Positions 52,326 through 61,285 of a DNA stretch of 64,000 bases are shown one piece after another. Where the stretch lies: positions 868,001-932,000 of the forward strand of contig NZ_CP041403.1 of the NCBI RefSeq assembly GCF_014844135.1, read 5' to 3'. Each line of letters begins with the position of its first letter. Position 1 is the first letter of the stretch. The stretch is from Arcobacter sp. FWKO B. Its GTDB lineage: Bacteria > Campylobacterota > Campylobacteria > Campylobacterales > Arcobacteraceae. Both the position numbers and the translations under genes were made by a program. The notes below the pieces were generated by a model that was not told where the DNA came from, made no database searches, and worked only from the letters and a program-made list of their open reading frames with translations.

Positions 52326-53629
52326 TGTACTACCTCCTTTAACAAGTTTACAACTGTTTCATAATCATATTTTTGCTCATTGGACTGGGAAAAAAACTCT
52401 CTTAACCTAGCTTTCCTTGCCAAAGCATCATCAAGTTCTTTATCTGTTCCACTTTTATAAGCACCTACTCTTACAAGCACTTCATTTTCTTTTATAAGAG
52501 ATAATATCCTTTTTAACTTTAAAAAACAATTATAATGTTCTTTTAATACAACTTTATCCATAACTCTTGAGGCAGATTGAAGTACATCTATTGGTGGATA
52601 GATACCATTTTCTGTTAATTCTCTTGTTAAAACTATATGCCCATCAAGAATTGATCTACTTTGATCTGCAATTGGATCATTCATATCATCACCATCAACC
52701 AAAACTGTAAAAAATGCTGTAATTGAACCTAACTTATTATTTCCTGCTCTTTCCATAAGCTGAGGCAATAGTGAAAAAACTGATGGTGGATAACCTCTAC
52801 TTACTGGTGGTTCTCCTGTACTTAAGCCTATTTCCCTTTGTGCCATTGCAAATCTTGTAACACTATCCATGATAAGCAGTACATCATGCCCTTTATCACG
52901 GAAAAACTCTGCTATAGCCATAGCAGTAAATGCTCCATATTTTCTCATCAAAGATGATTCATCACTTGTTGCTGCTACTATAACTGTATTTTCAAGATTA
53001 TTATCTAAGCTATATTGGATAAATTCTGGAATTTCTCTTCCCCTTTCCCCAATAAGAGCTATTACTTTAATTTGTGCTTGACATCCTCGAACAATCATCC
53101 CCATTAAAGTAGACTTTCCAACACCACTTCCAGCAAAAATACCAACTTTTTGCCCTTTACCACTTGTAAGCATTGCGTCTATTGCTTTTACTCCTGTAGC
53201 AAAAACCTGAGTGATTACCCCTCTTTCAAGGGCTGGAATACTTGGCTTATTTAAAGGTTCATTAAAAGGAACATCATTCAACCTACCTAAAGAATCTATT
53301 GGCTCACCTAAAGCATTTAAAACACGCCCTAAAAGCCCATATCCACACTTTATGCTTAAACCTTCTCTTTGCAAAAATACTCTATCATTTATCCTAAAAC
53401 CATCTATAAAGGAAAAAGGAACTATTTTAAAACTGTCTCCATCAATAGTACTAACCATCCCTAAAACTTTATATAAATTTTGTTCAGACTCAATTCTTAC
53501 TGTATCTCCTACAGCAACATCTATACCACTAGCTGTAATTGTTGTTGCTGAAATATTTTTTATCCTACCAAAAGGTACCACTAAAGAATATGTGTCCAAT
53601 GCATTAATATACTTTTCAAAATCAATCAT
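52322..53629 (-). CDS. fliI: Flagellum-specific ATPase FliI
   Basis: A 435-aa ATPase related to the F1 beta subunit, energising flagellar protein export. Walker A (AGSGVGKST) is at residues 166-174, Walker B in HDVLLIMDSVTRFAMAQREIGLSTGEPPVSRGYPPSVFSLLPQLMERAG (also the FliI signature), and the catalytic Glu in GERGREIPEF. It starts directly after the TPR gene (one-base gap) and overlaps flgL by 4 nt. No FliH or FliJ is seen in the window. Confidence 0.95.
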   Translation of the reverse strand: MIDFEKYINALDTYSLVVPFGRIKNISATTITASGIDVAVGDTVRIESEQNLYKVLGMVSTIDGDSFKIVPFSFIDGFRINDRVFLQREGLSIKCGYGLLGRVLNALGEPIDSLGRLNDVPFNEPLNKPSIPALERGVITQVFATGVKAIDAMLTSGKGQKVGIFAGSGVGKSTLMGMIVRGCQAQIKVIALIGERGREIPEFIQYSLDNNLENTVIVAATSDESSLMRKYGAFTAMAIAEFFRDKGHDVLLIMDSVTRFAMAQREIGLSTGEPPVSRGYPPSVFSLLPQLMERAGNNKLGSITAFFTVLVDGDDMNDPIADQSRSILDGHIVLTRELTENGIYPPIDVLQSASRVMDKVVLKEHYNCFLKLKRILSLIKENEVLVRVGAYKSGTDKELDDALARKARLREFFSQSNEQKYDYETVVNLLKEVVQ

Positions 53630-53630
53630 T

Positions 53631-55625
53631 TTAAAGTCTTCTACACATTTGCTGATATAAATTATCTACCAAGCCATCTATTTCTGTACATTTTTTAATA
53701 TATTCTTGAAATTGTGCTTGATTATTTAAAGATCTATAAATTTTTGCTTTTTCATAATATATTTGTACTAACTGCTCGTTTTTAATAAATCTACTTTTTG
53801 CAAGTCCCTCATCTATATACTTTAAGGCTTTTTGATACTCTTGAGCATTAACTGCATATTTAGCAAGTTCCATCTCTACAAATGGTGAATAAACTCTTGC
53901 ATTAAACTCTAATTGTTTATCATAAAACTTTTGTAATAATGCATAAGCCTCTTTATCTAATGATCTATCAAGAAGATAAAAATAGTATCTATAATAAAAA
54001 TCTATTATCAATGGATTGTCTAAATTAGCATTTATCAATTCTGGATTATTTCTTGCATTTGAAAAATATCTCTCTAATAAATATTTATCATTTTTTTTGC
54101 TTAGTATCAAAAACTTATATAAAAACTCTTTTTTTAGTACATCTTTATTTCCAACCATCTCAACTTTTAACGAAAGATTATATGCCTCTTCTTCAAGTCC
54201 TAAGTTTATTGCTATTTGCTCAAGATAAAAATAAATCATTGCATCTCTTGAGCTATTAAAACTCTCTTTTGCGATATCAAAAGCCTTTTTATTTGGATAA
54301 TCTATCAAACACTCAAAAAATTTAACGCTATTTTTTTCATCTTCTATAAGCATTGCCAAAGTCTCATTCCTTGCATAATTAACTGCATTTGAGAGCTCTT
54401 TACACTCATCTTTTTCTAGATGATCTACTATCATTCTAAGTACTACTCTATCAAAAAGCTCTTGAATATTTTCATATCCAAATCTTTTTGCTATTGCATC
54501 AGGAATCTTGTCATATACTGTTTTTGCCCTTAGGATATTTTCATAATCTTTATCATCAGCAAGGTTGATAAGCTCTTGCATTAATACCTTTTGCTCCATA
54601 GCAAAAGATTCAGAATATCTTTGTGCAAGAACTGCTGGTTCTATCCTTTTTTCTCTCATCAATATCTCATCAATATTCATTTTTGCATCTTTTGAATATT
54701 TTCCATCTCTATAATCATTGTATATATCTTCAAACAATACTTTTGCTTTTGTAAGATAATCACTTTCTAGTGTATACATATCCATATATGATACACCAAG
54801 TCTATACTTAAATTCTTCTATTAAAAAGGGATTATTAGTCTTAGATATAATAGTTTCTAAAATCTTAGCTGCAAACTCACTCATCCCATTTTCTTGAAGT
54901 TTTCTTACCTTTTGGAGTGCTTCAAAACTATTTTGTACATAATAGTCGAGATTGTTTTCTATAACTTGTTTGATAAGTTCAAATGCCCTTTCTTTTTGAT
55001 TATCCATCAAAAAAACATCAAAAAGCTCATGTGCAACAATCGTTGCAACTTGTAGATTATCTGTTGTAGTTAATATCTCATACAACATTCTAGTACTTCT
55101 TGTAAATTCTCTTTTATTTGACAAAATCTTTGATTGATAAATTTTACCATATGCATTTACAACGGGATCAGAAAAACTTTTTTCCAACATGTCAGCAAAA
55201 TATTGTGCTTCATCAACTTTGTTCGTTTTAAGTAACAAATCAATAAGTATCATATAAGCTTTAGGCAAGTCATCTTCATGTATTTTTGATGCATTGATAG
55301 CTTTTTCAAGGTATATTGCACCCTCTATTGCAAATCTTCTAGCCTCTTTCTTTAGCATTATTTCACTTCTAAGTAAAATAATAGGAGAATTTAAAATAGC
55401 AACTTTATTAGATGATTCTAGTTCTAGTACTTTATCATATGCATCATCGATATCACCCTCTTTTACAATATTTGATATTGCTTTTAAGTGATCATATCCA
55501 TCAATAATCATTTGCCTTTGAGTATATGATATTTGATTACCATAAATATCTATATAACTATATGCAAAATCCTTATTGCCAAATAAAAATGAAATAATAA
55601 AAAATACACCAAAAACTAATCTCAT
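53631..55625 (-). CDS. Periplasmic TPR-like protein in the flagellar operon
   Basis: A 664-aa protein with a signal peptide (about 1-16, LFG then NKDFAYSYIDIYG). It is composed almost fully of helix pairs of the TPR type; a clear example is the C-terminal EYQKALKYIDEGLAKSRFIKNEQLVQIYYEKAKIYRSL (about 605-645). Its position between flhB and fliI, with overlaps, implies a role in flagellar assembly or motor. In C. jejuni and H. pylori the periplasmic TPR protein PflA forms part of the motor scaffold, and this could be its counterpart or a new motor part. I cannot confirm homology. Confidence 0.65.
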   Translation of the reverse strand: MRLVFGVFFIISFLFGNKDFAYSYIDIYGNQISYTQRQMIIDGYDHLKAISNIVKEGDIDDAYDKVLELESSNKVAILNSPIILLRSEIMLKKEARRFAIEGAIYLEKAINASKIHEDDLPKAYMILIDLLLKTNKVDEAQYFADMLEKSFSDPVVNAYGKIYQSKILSNKREFTRSTRMLYEILTTTDNLQVATIVAHELFDVFLMDNQKERAFELIKQVIENNLDYYVQNSFEALQKVRKLQENGMSEFAAKILETIISKTNNPFLIEEFKYRLGVSYMDMYTLESDYLTKAKVLFEDIYNDYRDGKYSKDAKMNIDEILMREKRIEPAVLAQRYSESFAMEQKVLMQELINLADDKDYENILRAKTVYDKIPDAIAKRFGYENIQELFDRVVLRMIVDHLEKDECKELSNAVNYARNETLAMLIEDEKNSVKFFECLIDYPNKKAFDIAKESFNSSRDAMIYFYLEQIAINLGLEEEAYNLSLKVEMVGNKDVLKKEFLYKFLILSKKNDKYLLERYFSNARNNPELINANLDNPLIIDFYYRYYFYLLDRSLDKEAYALLQKFYDKQLEFNARVYSPFVEMELAKYAVNAQEYQKALKYIDEGLAKSRFIKNEQLVQIYYEKAKIYRSLNNQAQFQEYIKKCTEIDGLVDNLYQQMCRRL

Positions 55626-56674
55626 TTTTTACCTTTTTTCAACTCATAGACATAGCTAAATATCTCAGCTATTGCTTTATAAAACTCTTCTGGAATCTCA
55701 GCTTCAATCTCTACTTGTGCATACATAGCTCTTGCTAATGCTGGATTTTCTATAATAGGGATATCATTATCCATAGCAATCTCTCTAATTCTAAGTGCTA
55801 AGAAATCTATCCCTTTTGCCACCACTTTTGGTGCGGAATTTTTAGTATTATCATATTTTAAAGCCACAGCATAATGGGTAGGATTTGTAATAACAACATC
55901 AGCACTTGGTACATCTGACATCATCCTACGCATTGCCATTTTCATTTGTAACTGTCTAATTCTTGACTTTACTAAAGGATCCCCTTCCATATTTTTATAC
56001 TCATCTTTTATCTCTTGCTTACTCATCCTAAGAGACTTCATATAATAAAAATGTGTAAAGTAATAGTCTATTATAGCAAAAATTATAATAATAAGCAAAA
56101 TAGTAGACAAAAAATATATTAAAAGTTCGTAAATTGAGTCTAATGTATAACCTAAACTTTTATCCATCATCCTTAACATATCATCACCAAAAAACAAAAA
56201 CAATACAACCATAACAATAAATATAATAGTTAATTTTATAGATAGTTTTAGTGCTTCAATAAGCTTTTTCATACTAAAAACATTCCCCATCCCTTTTATT
56301 GGGTCAAGTTTTTCAAATTTTAGTTTAATAGGGGTAAATATAAAGCCAAATTGAACAAGATTTGAAACAATACCAAAAAACAATACAAGTATCAAAAAAG
56401 GTGCCAACGCATATAAAATATCTTCAACAACAGTAACTGTCATTTGATAATATATAGTTGAATCTACCTCTTTGCCTATAAAAGAGTATATATAAAGCAT
56501 CATTTTTTGTATTTCTGTAAATAAATATCCAGAAAAAAACAATAAAAATAGTGTTCCAAAAAACAAAATAGTTGCTCCACTTACCTCCATTGATTTGGAG
56601 ACATTGCCCTCTTTTTTGGCATCTTCTATTTTCTTGGGGGTGGGTTCTTCTGTCTTTTCTTGATCATCAGCCAT
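55622..56674 (-). CDS. flhB: Flagellar export switch protein FlhB
   Basis: A 350-aa membrane protein of the export gate, with four helices (about 28-215) and a cytoplasmic domain. It begins with the TEEPTPKKIEDAKKEGNVSKS motif. The autocleavage site NPTH (near 264) is intact in VVITNPTHYAVALKY. Its cleavage switches export from rod/hook to filament proteins. It overlaps the TPR gene by 4 nt and follows fliR after 14 nt. Confidence 0.95.
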   Translation of the reverse strand: MADDQEKTEEPTPKKIEDAKKEGNVSKSMEVSGATILFFGTLFLLFFSGYLFTEIQKMMLYIYSFIGKEVDSTIYYQMTVTVVEDILYALAPFLILVLFFGIVSNLVQFGFIFTPIKLKFEKLDPIKGMGNVFSMKKLIEALKLSIKLTIIFIVMVVLFLFFGDDMLRMMDKSLGYTLDSIYELLIYFLSTILLIIIIFAIIDYYFTHFYYMKSLRMSKQEIKDEYKNMEGDPLVKSRIRQLQMKMAMRRMMSDVPSADVVITNPTHYAVALKYDNTKNSAPKVVAKGIDFLALRIREIAMDNDIPIIENPALARAMYAQVEIEAEIPEEFYKAIAEIFSYVYELKKGKK

Positions 56675-56688
56675 CTACATTCCTCAAA

Positions 56689-57441
56689 CTAATAACTAAA
56701 CATCTCAATAAAATACTCTCTAAATGCAGTTACAAACATCTCCATACCAAACATCATAAATAAAAATATAAGTGCAAATTTTAATTGAAAAGTGATAACA
56801 AATGGTGAAAATGCTGGCATTGATTTTGTTCCATATCCATAATATATATCAAGAACAAAAGCTATAAAAAAAAGTGGAAAGGCAAAAGCAAAAGCAAAAG
56901 CAAACATCCTTTTTACTTCAGCAATAGCAATACTTAACCCATCAACACTATATAAATTAAATGTTCCTAACTCTACCATTCCAAAACTTGCAGTAAGCAT
57001 CACAATAGTAGTCTCATACATACCTGTTGTAAAAAATACTAAAATAGCAATAATATATAAAAACCTACTTACCAAACTCTCTTGTGCCCCAGTAGCTGGG
57101 TCAAACATATTTGCCATTGATAATGCTGTAGCATATGATACAAAATCCCCTATGATTCTAACAGCTGAAAATAAAACCGTAAAAAACATAGAACCAACTA
57201 GCCCCAAAGTAATCTCACCAATCAAGCCATCAATAAATGTTCCTTGATTAATATTTGGATTTATTTGCACTATAGGAAATAAAAAAATAGATAAATAAAA
57301 TGCAAACGCCACCCTAATACTTGGGCTTACGCTAGTATGTCCAAAGATTGGCATAAATGCAACAAATGCCAAAACCCGTCCAAGTAACAATAAAAAATTG
57401 TATAATACAACCTCATCTAAGAGGGAAATTAATTCTTGCAT
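56689..57441 (-). CDS. fliR: Flagellar export gate protein FliR
   Basis: A 250-aa membrane protein with about six helices. Features are the N-terminal FLLLLGRVLAFVAFMPIFG, and the conserved IIGDFVSYATALSMANMFDPATG (about 98-120) and middle periplasmic turn regions. FliR combines with FliP and FliQ to build the export channel. FliP and FliQ are not in the window. It is placed between fliK and flhB. Confidence 0.93.
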   Translation of the reverse strand: MQELISLLDEVVLYNFLLLLGRVLAFVAFMPIFGHTSVSPSIRVAFAFYLSIFLFPIVQINPNINQGTFIDGLIGEITLGLVGSMFFTVLFSAVRIIGDFVSYATALSMANMFDPATGAQESLVSRFLYIIAILVFFTTGMYETTIVMLTASFGMVELGTFNLYSVDGLSIAIAEVKRMFAFAFAFAFPLFFIAFVLDIYYGYGTKSMPAFSPFVITFQLKFALIFLFMMFGMEMFVTAFREYFIEMFSY

Positions 57442-57462
57442 TGTATTCCAAATAAGTTCTTA

Positions 57463-60105
57463 TTAAAAATAAGTACCATTTTTTTCTTGTTCAGTTTCTT
57501 GTATCTCTTCTTGTATTGATTCATTTATCTCTTGAGTAGTGTTAGAATTCTCATTACTGTTTTGTTCATATTGACTCCCATTTGAGCCATCTTTATCAAG
57601 TCTAAAATCAAATTCAAAAGTATGAGAATCATCAAAACTTTTCATTAACGCATTTCTTAGCTCATTTTGACTTGCAACTACAGACTCTAAAGTAGCACTA
57701 TTTGTCATATTCATACTAATACTTAGTGAATTGTCTGACCTTTGACTTCTAATCAATATGGCAATTTGTCCTAAATTTGCTGGATTTAAGTTGATTCTAA
57801 ATGCAGTATGAGGTGGCTTGTAGTTTTCATACATTGCCCTTGCAACATCACTCATCATCGAGCTTAATTGTTGTCTTGCACCTATTATTCTATTTTGAAT
57901 AGTAAGTACTTCAACTTCTCTAACTTCTATCTCAACAACCTTTAATGGTGTATTTTGTGTGGTGTTTTGTGTAGATTTTATTTCTGTTGATTTTATATCA
58001 TCATCTACTACCAAATCACTTTTTTGTATATTTTCTTGTGATATTGTATTTTTAGCTAAAATAACCCTATTTATAAATGATGTATTATCCTTAGTTTTAC
58101 TTTTCACAATTTCATCATTTTGGCTTTGTGTTACATCTTCAATATCTTGCATATTGAGATTTAGCATATCTGCACTTGATTTTATATCATTTGCTGATGT
58201 CCCATTTTTTACTATCTCTTTTGCTGTTGCTACATTTTGCATTGCTGCGATTGTAGCATTTTTAGATACTGCACTTTTATAGATATTCTCCATAAAGCTA
58301 CTTTTATCTGTAGCACTTTTATCTATTTCTTCAGCTTTTATCATAGTTGGCTGTTGCAAGCTTGTTGCTGGAGTTTTTATCTCTTCTTTTCCAACCTTTA
58401 AAGAATCTTGTATTAATTTATCCAATAAACTAACACCCTCTTTTTTCTCTGGTGAATTTGTATCTTGAGGCTTTTGGATTAAACTTTGTAAATCATCTTT
58501 TTTAATATTTACTACTTTTGCTTCATCACTATCAAGCTTTGATAATTCAGTTCCAGCATTTAGTTTATTTTGTGCTATATCTGAAGCTTTTGTAGTTGAT
58601 TCAACACTTTGCATAGATTTACTATTTTGTTCTAAGATTGTACTTTCTTGCTTTACTTCTTTAATAATATTTTCTTGCTTTACTTCTTTTACAATATTTT
58701 CTTTTGTATCTTTAGAGCTTTCTTGTATCAAAGTATCTTGCTTTGTATTTTTTGAAATATTTTGTAAATTGCTCTCTTCTTTGGTTGTAATATTACCAAT
58801 TTCTTCTTTTTGTATCACCTCAGTTGCCAAATTCTTCTGTTCACTTTGCAAAAGTTTGTTTTGAGGCATCTGACCACTTTTTACTAAAGTTTTAGTATTC
58901 TCTTCTTTTATATTGCCCATTTTTGTATCAGTTGGAGCTGTTTTTATTTCACCAACACTAACTGAACTATCTTTTACTACCTCTTTATCTATATTTGTCT
59001 CTATTTTAGTTGTAGCAACTGATTTTATATCTTCACTACTAAGCTCTTTAGGGGTAGCTACTACAATATTTTCATTTTGTGATTGTAGCACTTGTGATAA
59101 GTTATTATCACTTTTTTGTGTAGTTTGTTTGTTTGTTGTTTGTTGCGTATTATTAGTTTCTTCTATCTGAGTGTCTTTATTATCTATAATCTCACCTTGA
59201 TTAGAGTTATCAGATATCACTGGTTGCAACTCTTTTGATACTATATTAATTATATTTTCATTAGCTATATTTGTTGGCAACTTACTATCTGTTAATGGTA
59301 TGTTATTGCTTTGTTTTACTTCATTTTGAACAACACTACTTTGTACTTTATTTGTTGGATTAGTAGGCTCTTTAGTAACTTTTACTTTATCAATTAATTC
59401 ACTATTTTGTTGGATAATATTTTGAGATTGTTTTGTATCAATAGTTGTTGTTTCTTTTGTGTTATCGTCTATATTTTGTAATATATCATTTACTGTAGTT
59501 TGTTTTTTTGCACTCATCATTAATGAATCAAACATTGAAGGTTTTCTAACAATCTCTTGTTCATTATTTTCTTGAATCTCTACTTCATCTACTGTTTTAG
59601 TTGTTTGACTACTACTTGGTATTTGTTGAGTAGCAGTTGTTTTTAGTTCACTACTTTTTGTTTCATTTATTAAATTATCTTGTGTTTGTGTATTATTTGT
59701 TTTTGTGTTTATTGAAGTAACAGATTCTTTTGGTTCATCTTTAGATATTATAGTTTTGTCTGAAATATTTGTTTGTATATTATTTTTATTATCTCCACTA
59801 AGCTCAGTCATAGTGCTTGATATTGTAGTTTTTGTATTGTTTTTGGTATCTACTGCTTTAGTATTGTCATTTGATACAACATCTTTACTAGTTGTATCAT
59901 TTCTAGTGATTGTATCTGCTTGAGATTTGATTGAAGACTCAGTAGTTTGCTTTGATGTTGGATTTTGTTGTACATCTTCTTTTGCAACACTTTTTAATAA
60001 CTCATCAAATAAAGAACTCCCCTCTTTGCTTGTTTTTGTATCACTTGATGTTTGTGAAGTATTTGTTGATACCAAAGTATCAAAAAGGCTTAATTCTTTT
60101 GTCAT
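57463..60105 (-). CDS. fliK: Flagellar hook-length control protein FliK-like
   Basis: An 880-aa protein. The long N-terminal part (about 1-740) is low complexity, rich in Ser, Thr, Asn, Gln, Lys and Glu, and probably disordered. The C-terminal domain (about 745-840) matches the Flg_hook domain: INLNPANLGQIAILIRSQ, SLSISMNMTNSATLESVVASQNELRNALM. In this family it switches export specificity by contacting FlhB. Short SLFD-like motifs recur: SLFDTLV (6-12), SLFDELL (31-37), SMFDSLM (near 190), SLLDKLI (near 559) and SFMENIY (near 603). The extent is typical of long Campylobacterota hook rulers. Confidence 0.85.
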   Translation of the reverse strand: MTKELSLFDTLVSTNTSQTSSDTKTSKEGSSLFDELLKSVAKEDVQQNPTSKQTTESSIKSQADTITRNDTTSKDVVSNDNTKAVDTKNNTKTTISSTMTELSGDNKNNIQTNISDKTIISKDEPKESVTSINTKTNNTQTQDNLINETKSSELKTTATQQIPSSSQTTKTVDEVEIQENNEQEIVRKPSMFDSLMMSAKKQTTVNDILQNIDDNTKETTTIDTKQSQNIIQQNSELIDKVKVTKEPTNPTNKVQSSVVQNEVKQSNNIPLTDSKLPTNIANENIINIVSKELQPVISDNSNQGEIIDNKDTQIEETNNTQQTTNKQTTQKSDNNLSQVLQSQNENIVVATPKELSSEDIKSVATTKIETNIDKEVVKDSSVSVGEIKTAPTDTKMGNIKEENTKTLVKSGQMPQNKLLQSEQKNLATEVIQKEEIGNITTKEESNLQNISKNTKQDTLIQESSKDTKENIVKEVKQENIIKEVKQESTILEQNSKSMQSVESTTKASDIAQNKLNAGTELSKLDSDEAKVVNIKKDDLQSLIQKPQDTNSPEKKEGVSLLDKLIQDSLKVGKEEIKTPATSLQQPTMIKAEEIDKSATDKSSFMENIYKSAVSKNATIAAMQNVATAKEIVKNGTSANDIKSSADMLNLNMQDIEDVTQSQNDEIVKSKTKDNTSFINRVILAKNTISQENIQKSDLVVDDDIKSTEIKSTQNTTQNTPLKVVEIEVREVEVLTIQNRIIGARQQLSSMMSDVARAMYENYKPPHTAFRINLNPANLGQIAILIRSQRSDNSLSISMNMTNSATLESVVASQNELRNALMKSFDDSHTFEFDFRLDKDGSNGSQYEQNSNENSNTTQEINESIQEEIQETEQEKNGTYF

Positions 60106-60118
60106 AGTCTATCCTTTA

Positions 60119-60565
60119 CTATGCTTTTAATATTTCCAAAGTCTTTGCATCCATATTTTTATGAGTTTGAAAAGCGGCAATATTTGATTCATATGTTCTC
60201 ATAGCCTCTATCAAGTCTGTCATCTCAACAACTGGATTTATATCTGGATATGCAACATACCCTTTTTCATTTGCATCAGGATGGTGTGGTTCATATCTCA
60301 TTACTGGATTACCTTTAGATTCAAGTACAGTTTTTACCCCTACACCTCTTAGAGTTGATTGATCTCCTGTAGCATGAGGATTTGCACTTCTTTCTTGCTC
60401 TTTTAATAGCACCTCTTGAAAAACAATATTTTGCTTTTTGTAAGGACCACCATCAATAGTATTTGTTGTTTGAGCATTTGCTAGATTTGCACTTACTACA
60501 TTTATTCTTGCTCTTTGAGCACTCATACCACTTGTAGATATATTATAACCATCAAAAAAACCCAT
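60119..60565 (-). CDS. flgC: Flagellar basal-body rod protein FlgC
   Basis: A 148-aa proximal rod protein. The N-terminal MSAQRARINVVSANLANAQTT motif and the C-terminal helix (PVVEMTDLIEAMRTYESNIAAFQTHK) form the coiled coil of rod proteins. I chose the ATG at 60565 because GGAG lies just upstream and the family begins with a short FDxxxIS motif. A longer reading frame extends into the repeat and is less likely. No flgB is seen next to it. A heptad element separates it from fliE. Confidence 0.93.
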   Translation of the reverse strand: MGFFDGYNISTSGMSAQRARINVVSANLANAQTTNTIDGGPYKKQNIVFQEVLLKEQERSANPHATGDQSTLRGVGVKTVLESKGNPVMRYEPHHPDANEKGYVAYPDINPVVEMTDLIEAMRTYESNIAAFQTHKNMDAKTLEILKA

Positions 60566-60582
60566 AACATCTCCTTTTTTTA

Positions 60583-60634
60583 TGCAAAGGGTAAAGGTAT
60601 ATACCACCTAACCCCTAACTCCAAACCCCTAATT
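60583..60634. repeat. Heptad inverted-repeat element, CCCCTAA type
   Basis: The right part (60606-60632) reads CACCTAA, CCCCTAA, CTCCAAA, CCCCTAA. The left part (60583-60598) is GCAAAGG, GTAAAGG. It sits in the flgC-fliE gap, ending two bases before the fliE stop codon. Confidence 0.65.
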
Positions 60635-60635
60635 A

Positions 60636-60935
60636 TTATATTTGCATTTTCATAACTTCTCTATAAGCATTTATAGCTTTATTTTTTACTTCAAGTGCTA
60701 GTTTAAGACTTAATTCAGCCTCTTCAATTTTTTGCACCGCTTCTTGAAGATTTTTTACTCTTCCAGTAGCAATCCCACTCATAGCTTCATAACCTTCTAC
60801 TTGAGTATGGTTTACTTCATTTAAACTTTGTTTCAACATACTAGCAAAAGATTCACCACTTTTTGGCTGTGCCTGAGTTACACCAGCTATATTTCCCAAA
60901 CCAAACGAATTAGATATACCATCAATTTTCATCAT
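60636..60935 (-). CDS. fliE: Flagellar hook-basal body protein FliE
   Basis: A 99-aa protein linking the MS ring to the rod. The residues SFASMLKQSLNEVNHTQVEGYEAMSGIATG and the C-terminal AELSLKLALEVKNKAINAYREVMKMQI are typical. It overlaps the upstream orf115 by 4 nt. Two ATGs occur at the start, and the first is used here. Confidence 0.93.
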   Translation of the reverse strand: MMKIDGISNSFGLGNIAGVTQAQPKSGESFASMLKQSLNEVNHTQVEGYEAMSGIATGRVKNLQEAVQKIEEAELSLKLALEVKNKAINAYREVMKMQI

Positions 60936-61279
60936 CTTTTAGCCCCTTTTGTAGTTGTAGCTTTTCCTTCATTGGCTGATTCTTTCATAACCAAATCAGC
61001 TAACATCTGCTCAATCTGTGTAGAGTTTGCATAAAATTCCATTTCAGCTTTTTTATTATCCAAATTAAAAAACAATATCACCAAAGAGAGCATTAAATAA
61101 GAAAGTCCCTTTAGCCCAATAGTAACTAAGATTACGCCTATTAACATCTCCATAGGAGTATAGTGGTCAGCATTAATTACGAAAAATACAAGTGTAGCAA
61201 AAAAGCCCACTGCAACATACAGTCGCAATAAACCACTACCAATTACACTTTGTGAAAATCTCTCGATTATCATAACCAC
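60932..61279 (-). CDS. Uncharacterised two-helix membrane protein in the flagellar operon
   Basis: A 115-aa protein with two predicted membrane helices (about 15-38 and 44-72), followed by a charged tail. The best ribosome site (AGGA) fits the GTG start at 61279. An ATG two codons later is also possible. It lies between flhG and fliE, overlapping fliE by 4 nt, and this tight linkage implies a flagellar or motor role. I do not recognise the family. Confidence 0.6.
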   Translation of the reverse strand: MVMIIERFSQSVIGSGLLRLYVAVGFFATLVFFVINADHYTPMEMLIGVILVTIGLKGLSYLMLSLVILFFNLDNKKAEMEFYANSTQIEQMLADLVMKESANEGKATTTKGAKR

Positions 61280-61285
61280 ATAGTC

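Noticed and set aside
56572-56763. Phase-variable homopolymer tract near the flhB start
   Set aside because: The G-rich run (GGGGGTGGG) is short and interrupted. No tract of 8 or more G or C was seen anywhere in the window.
57959-60130. Several plus-strand open frames opposite fliK
   Set aside because: They are shadows of the low-complexity coding sequence of fliK, with no ribosome sites or sensible protein features.
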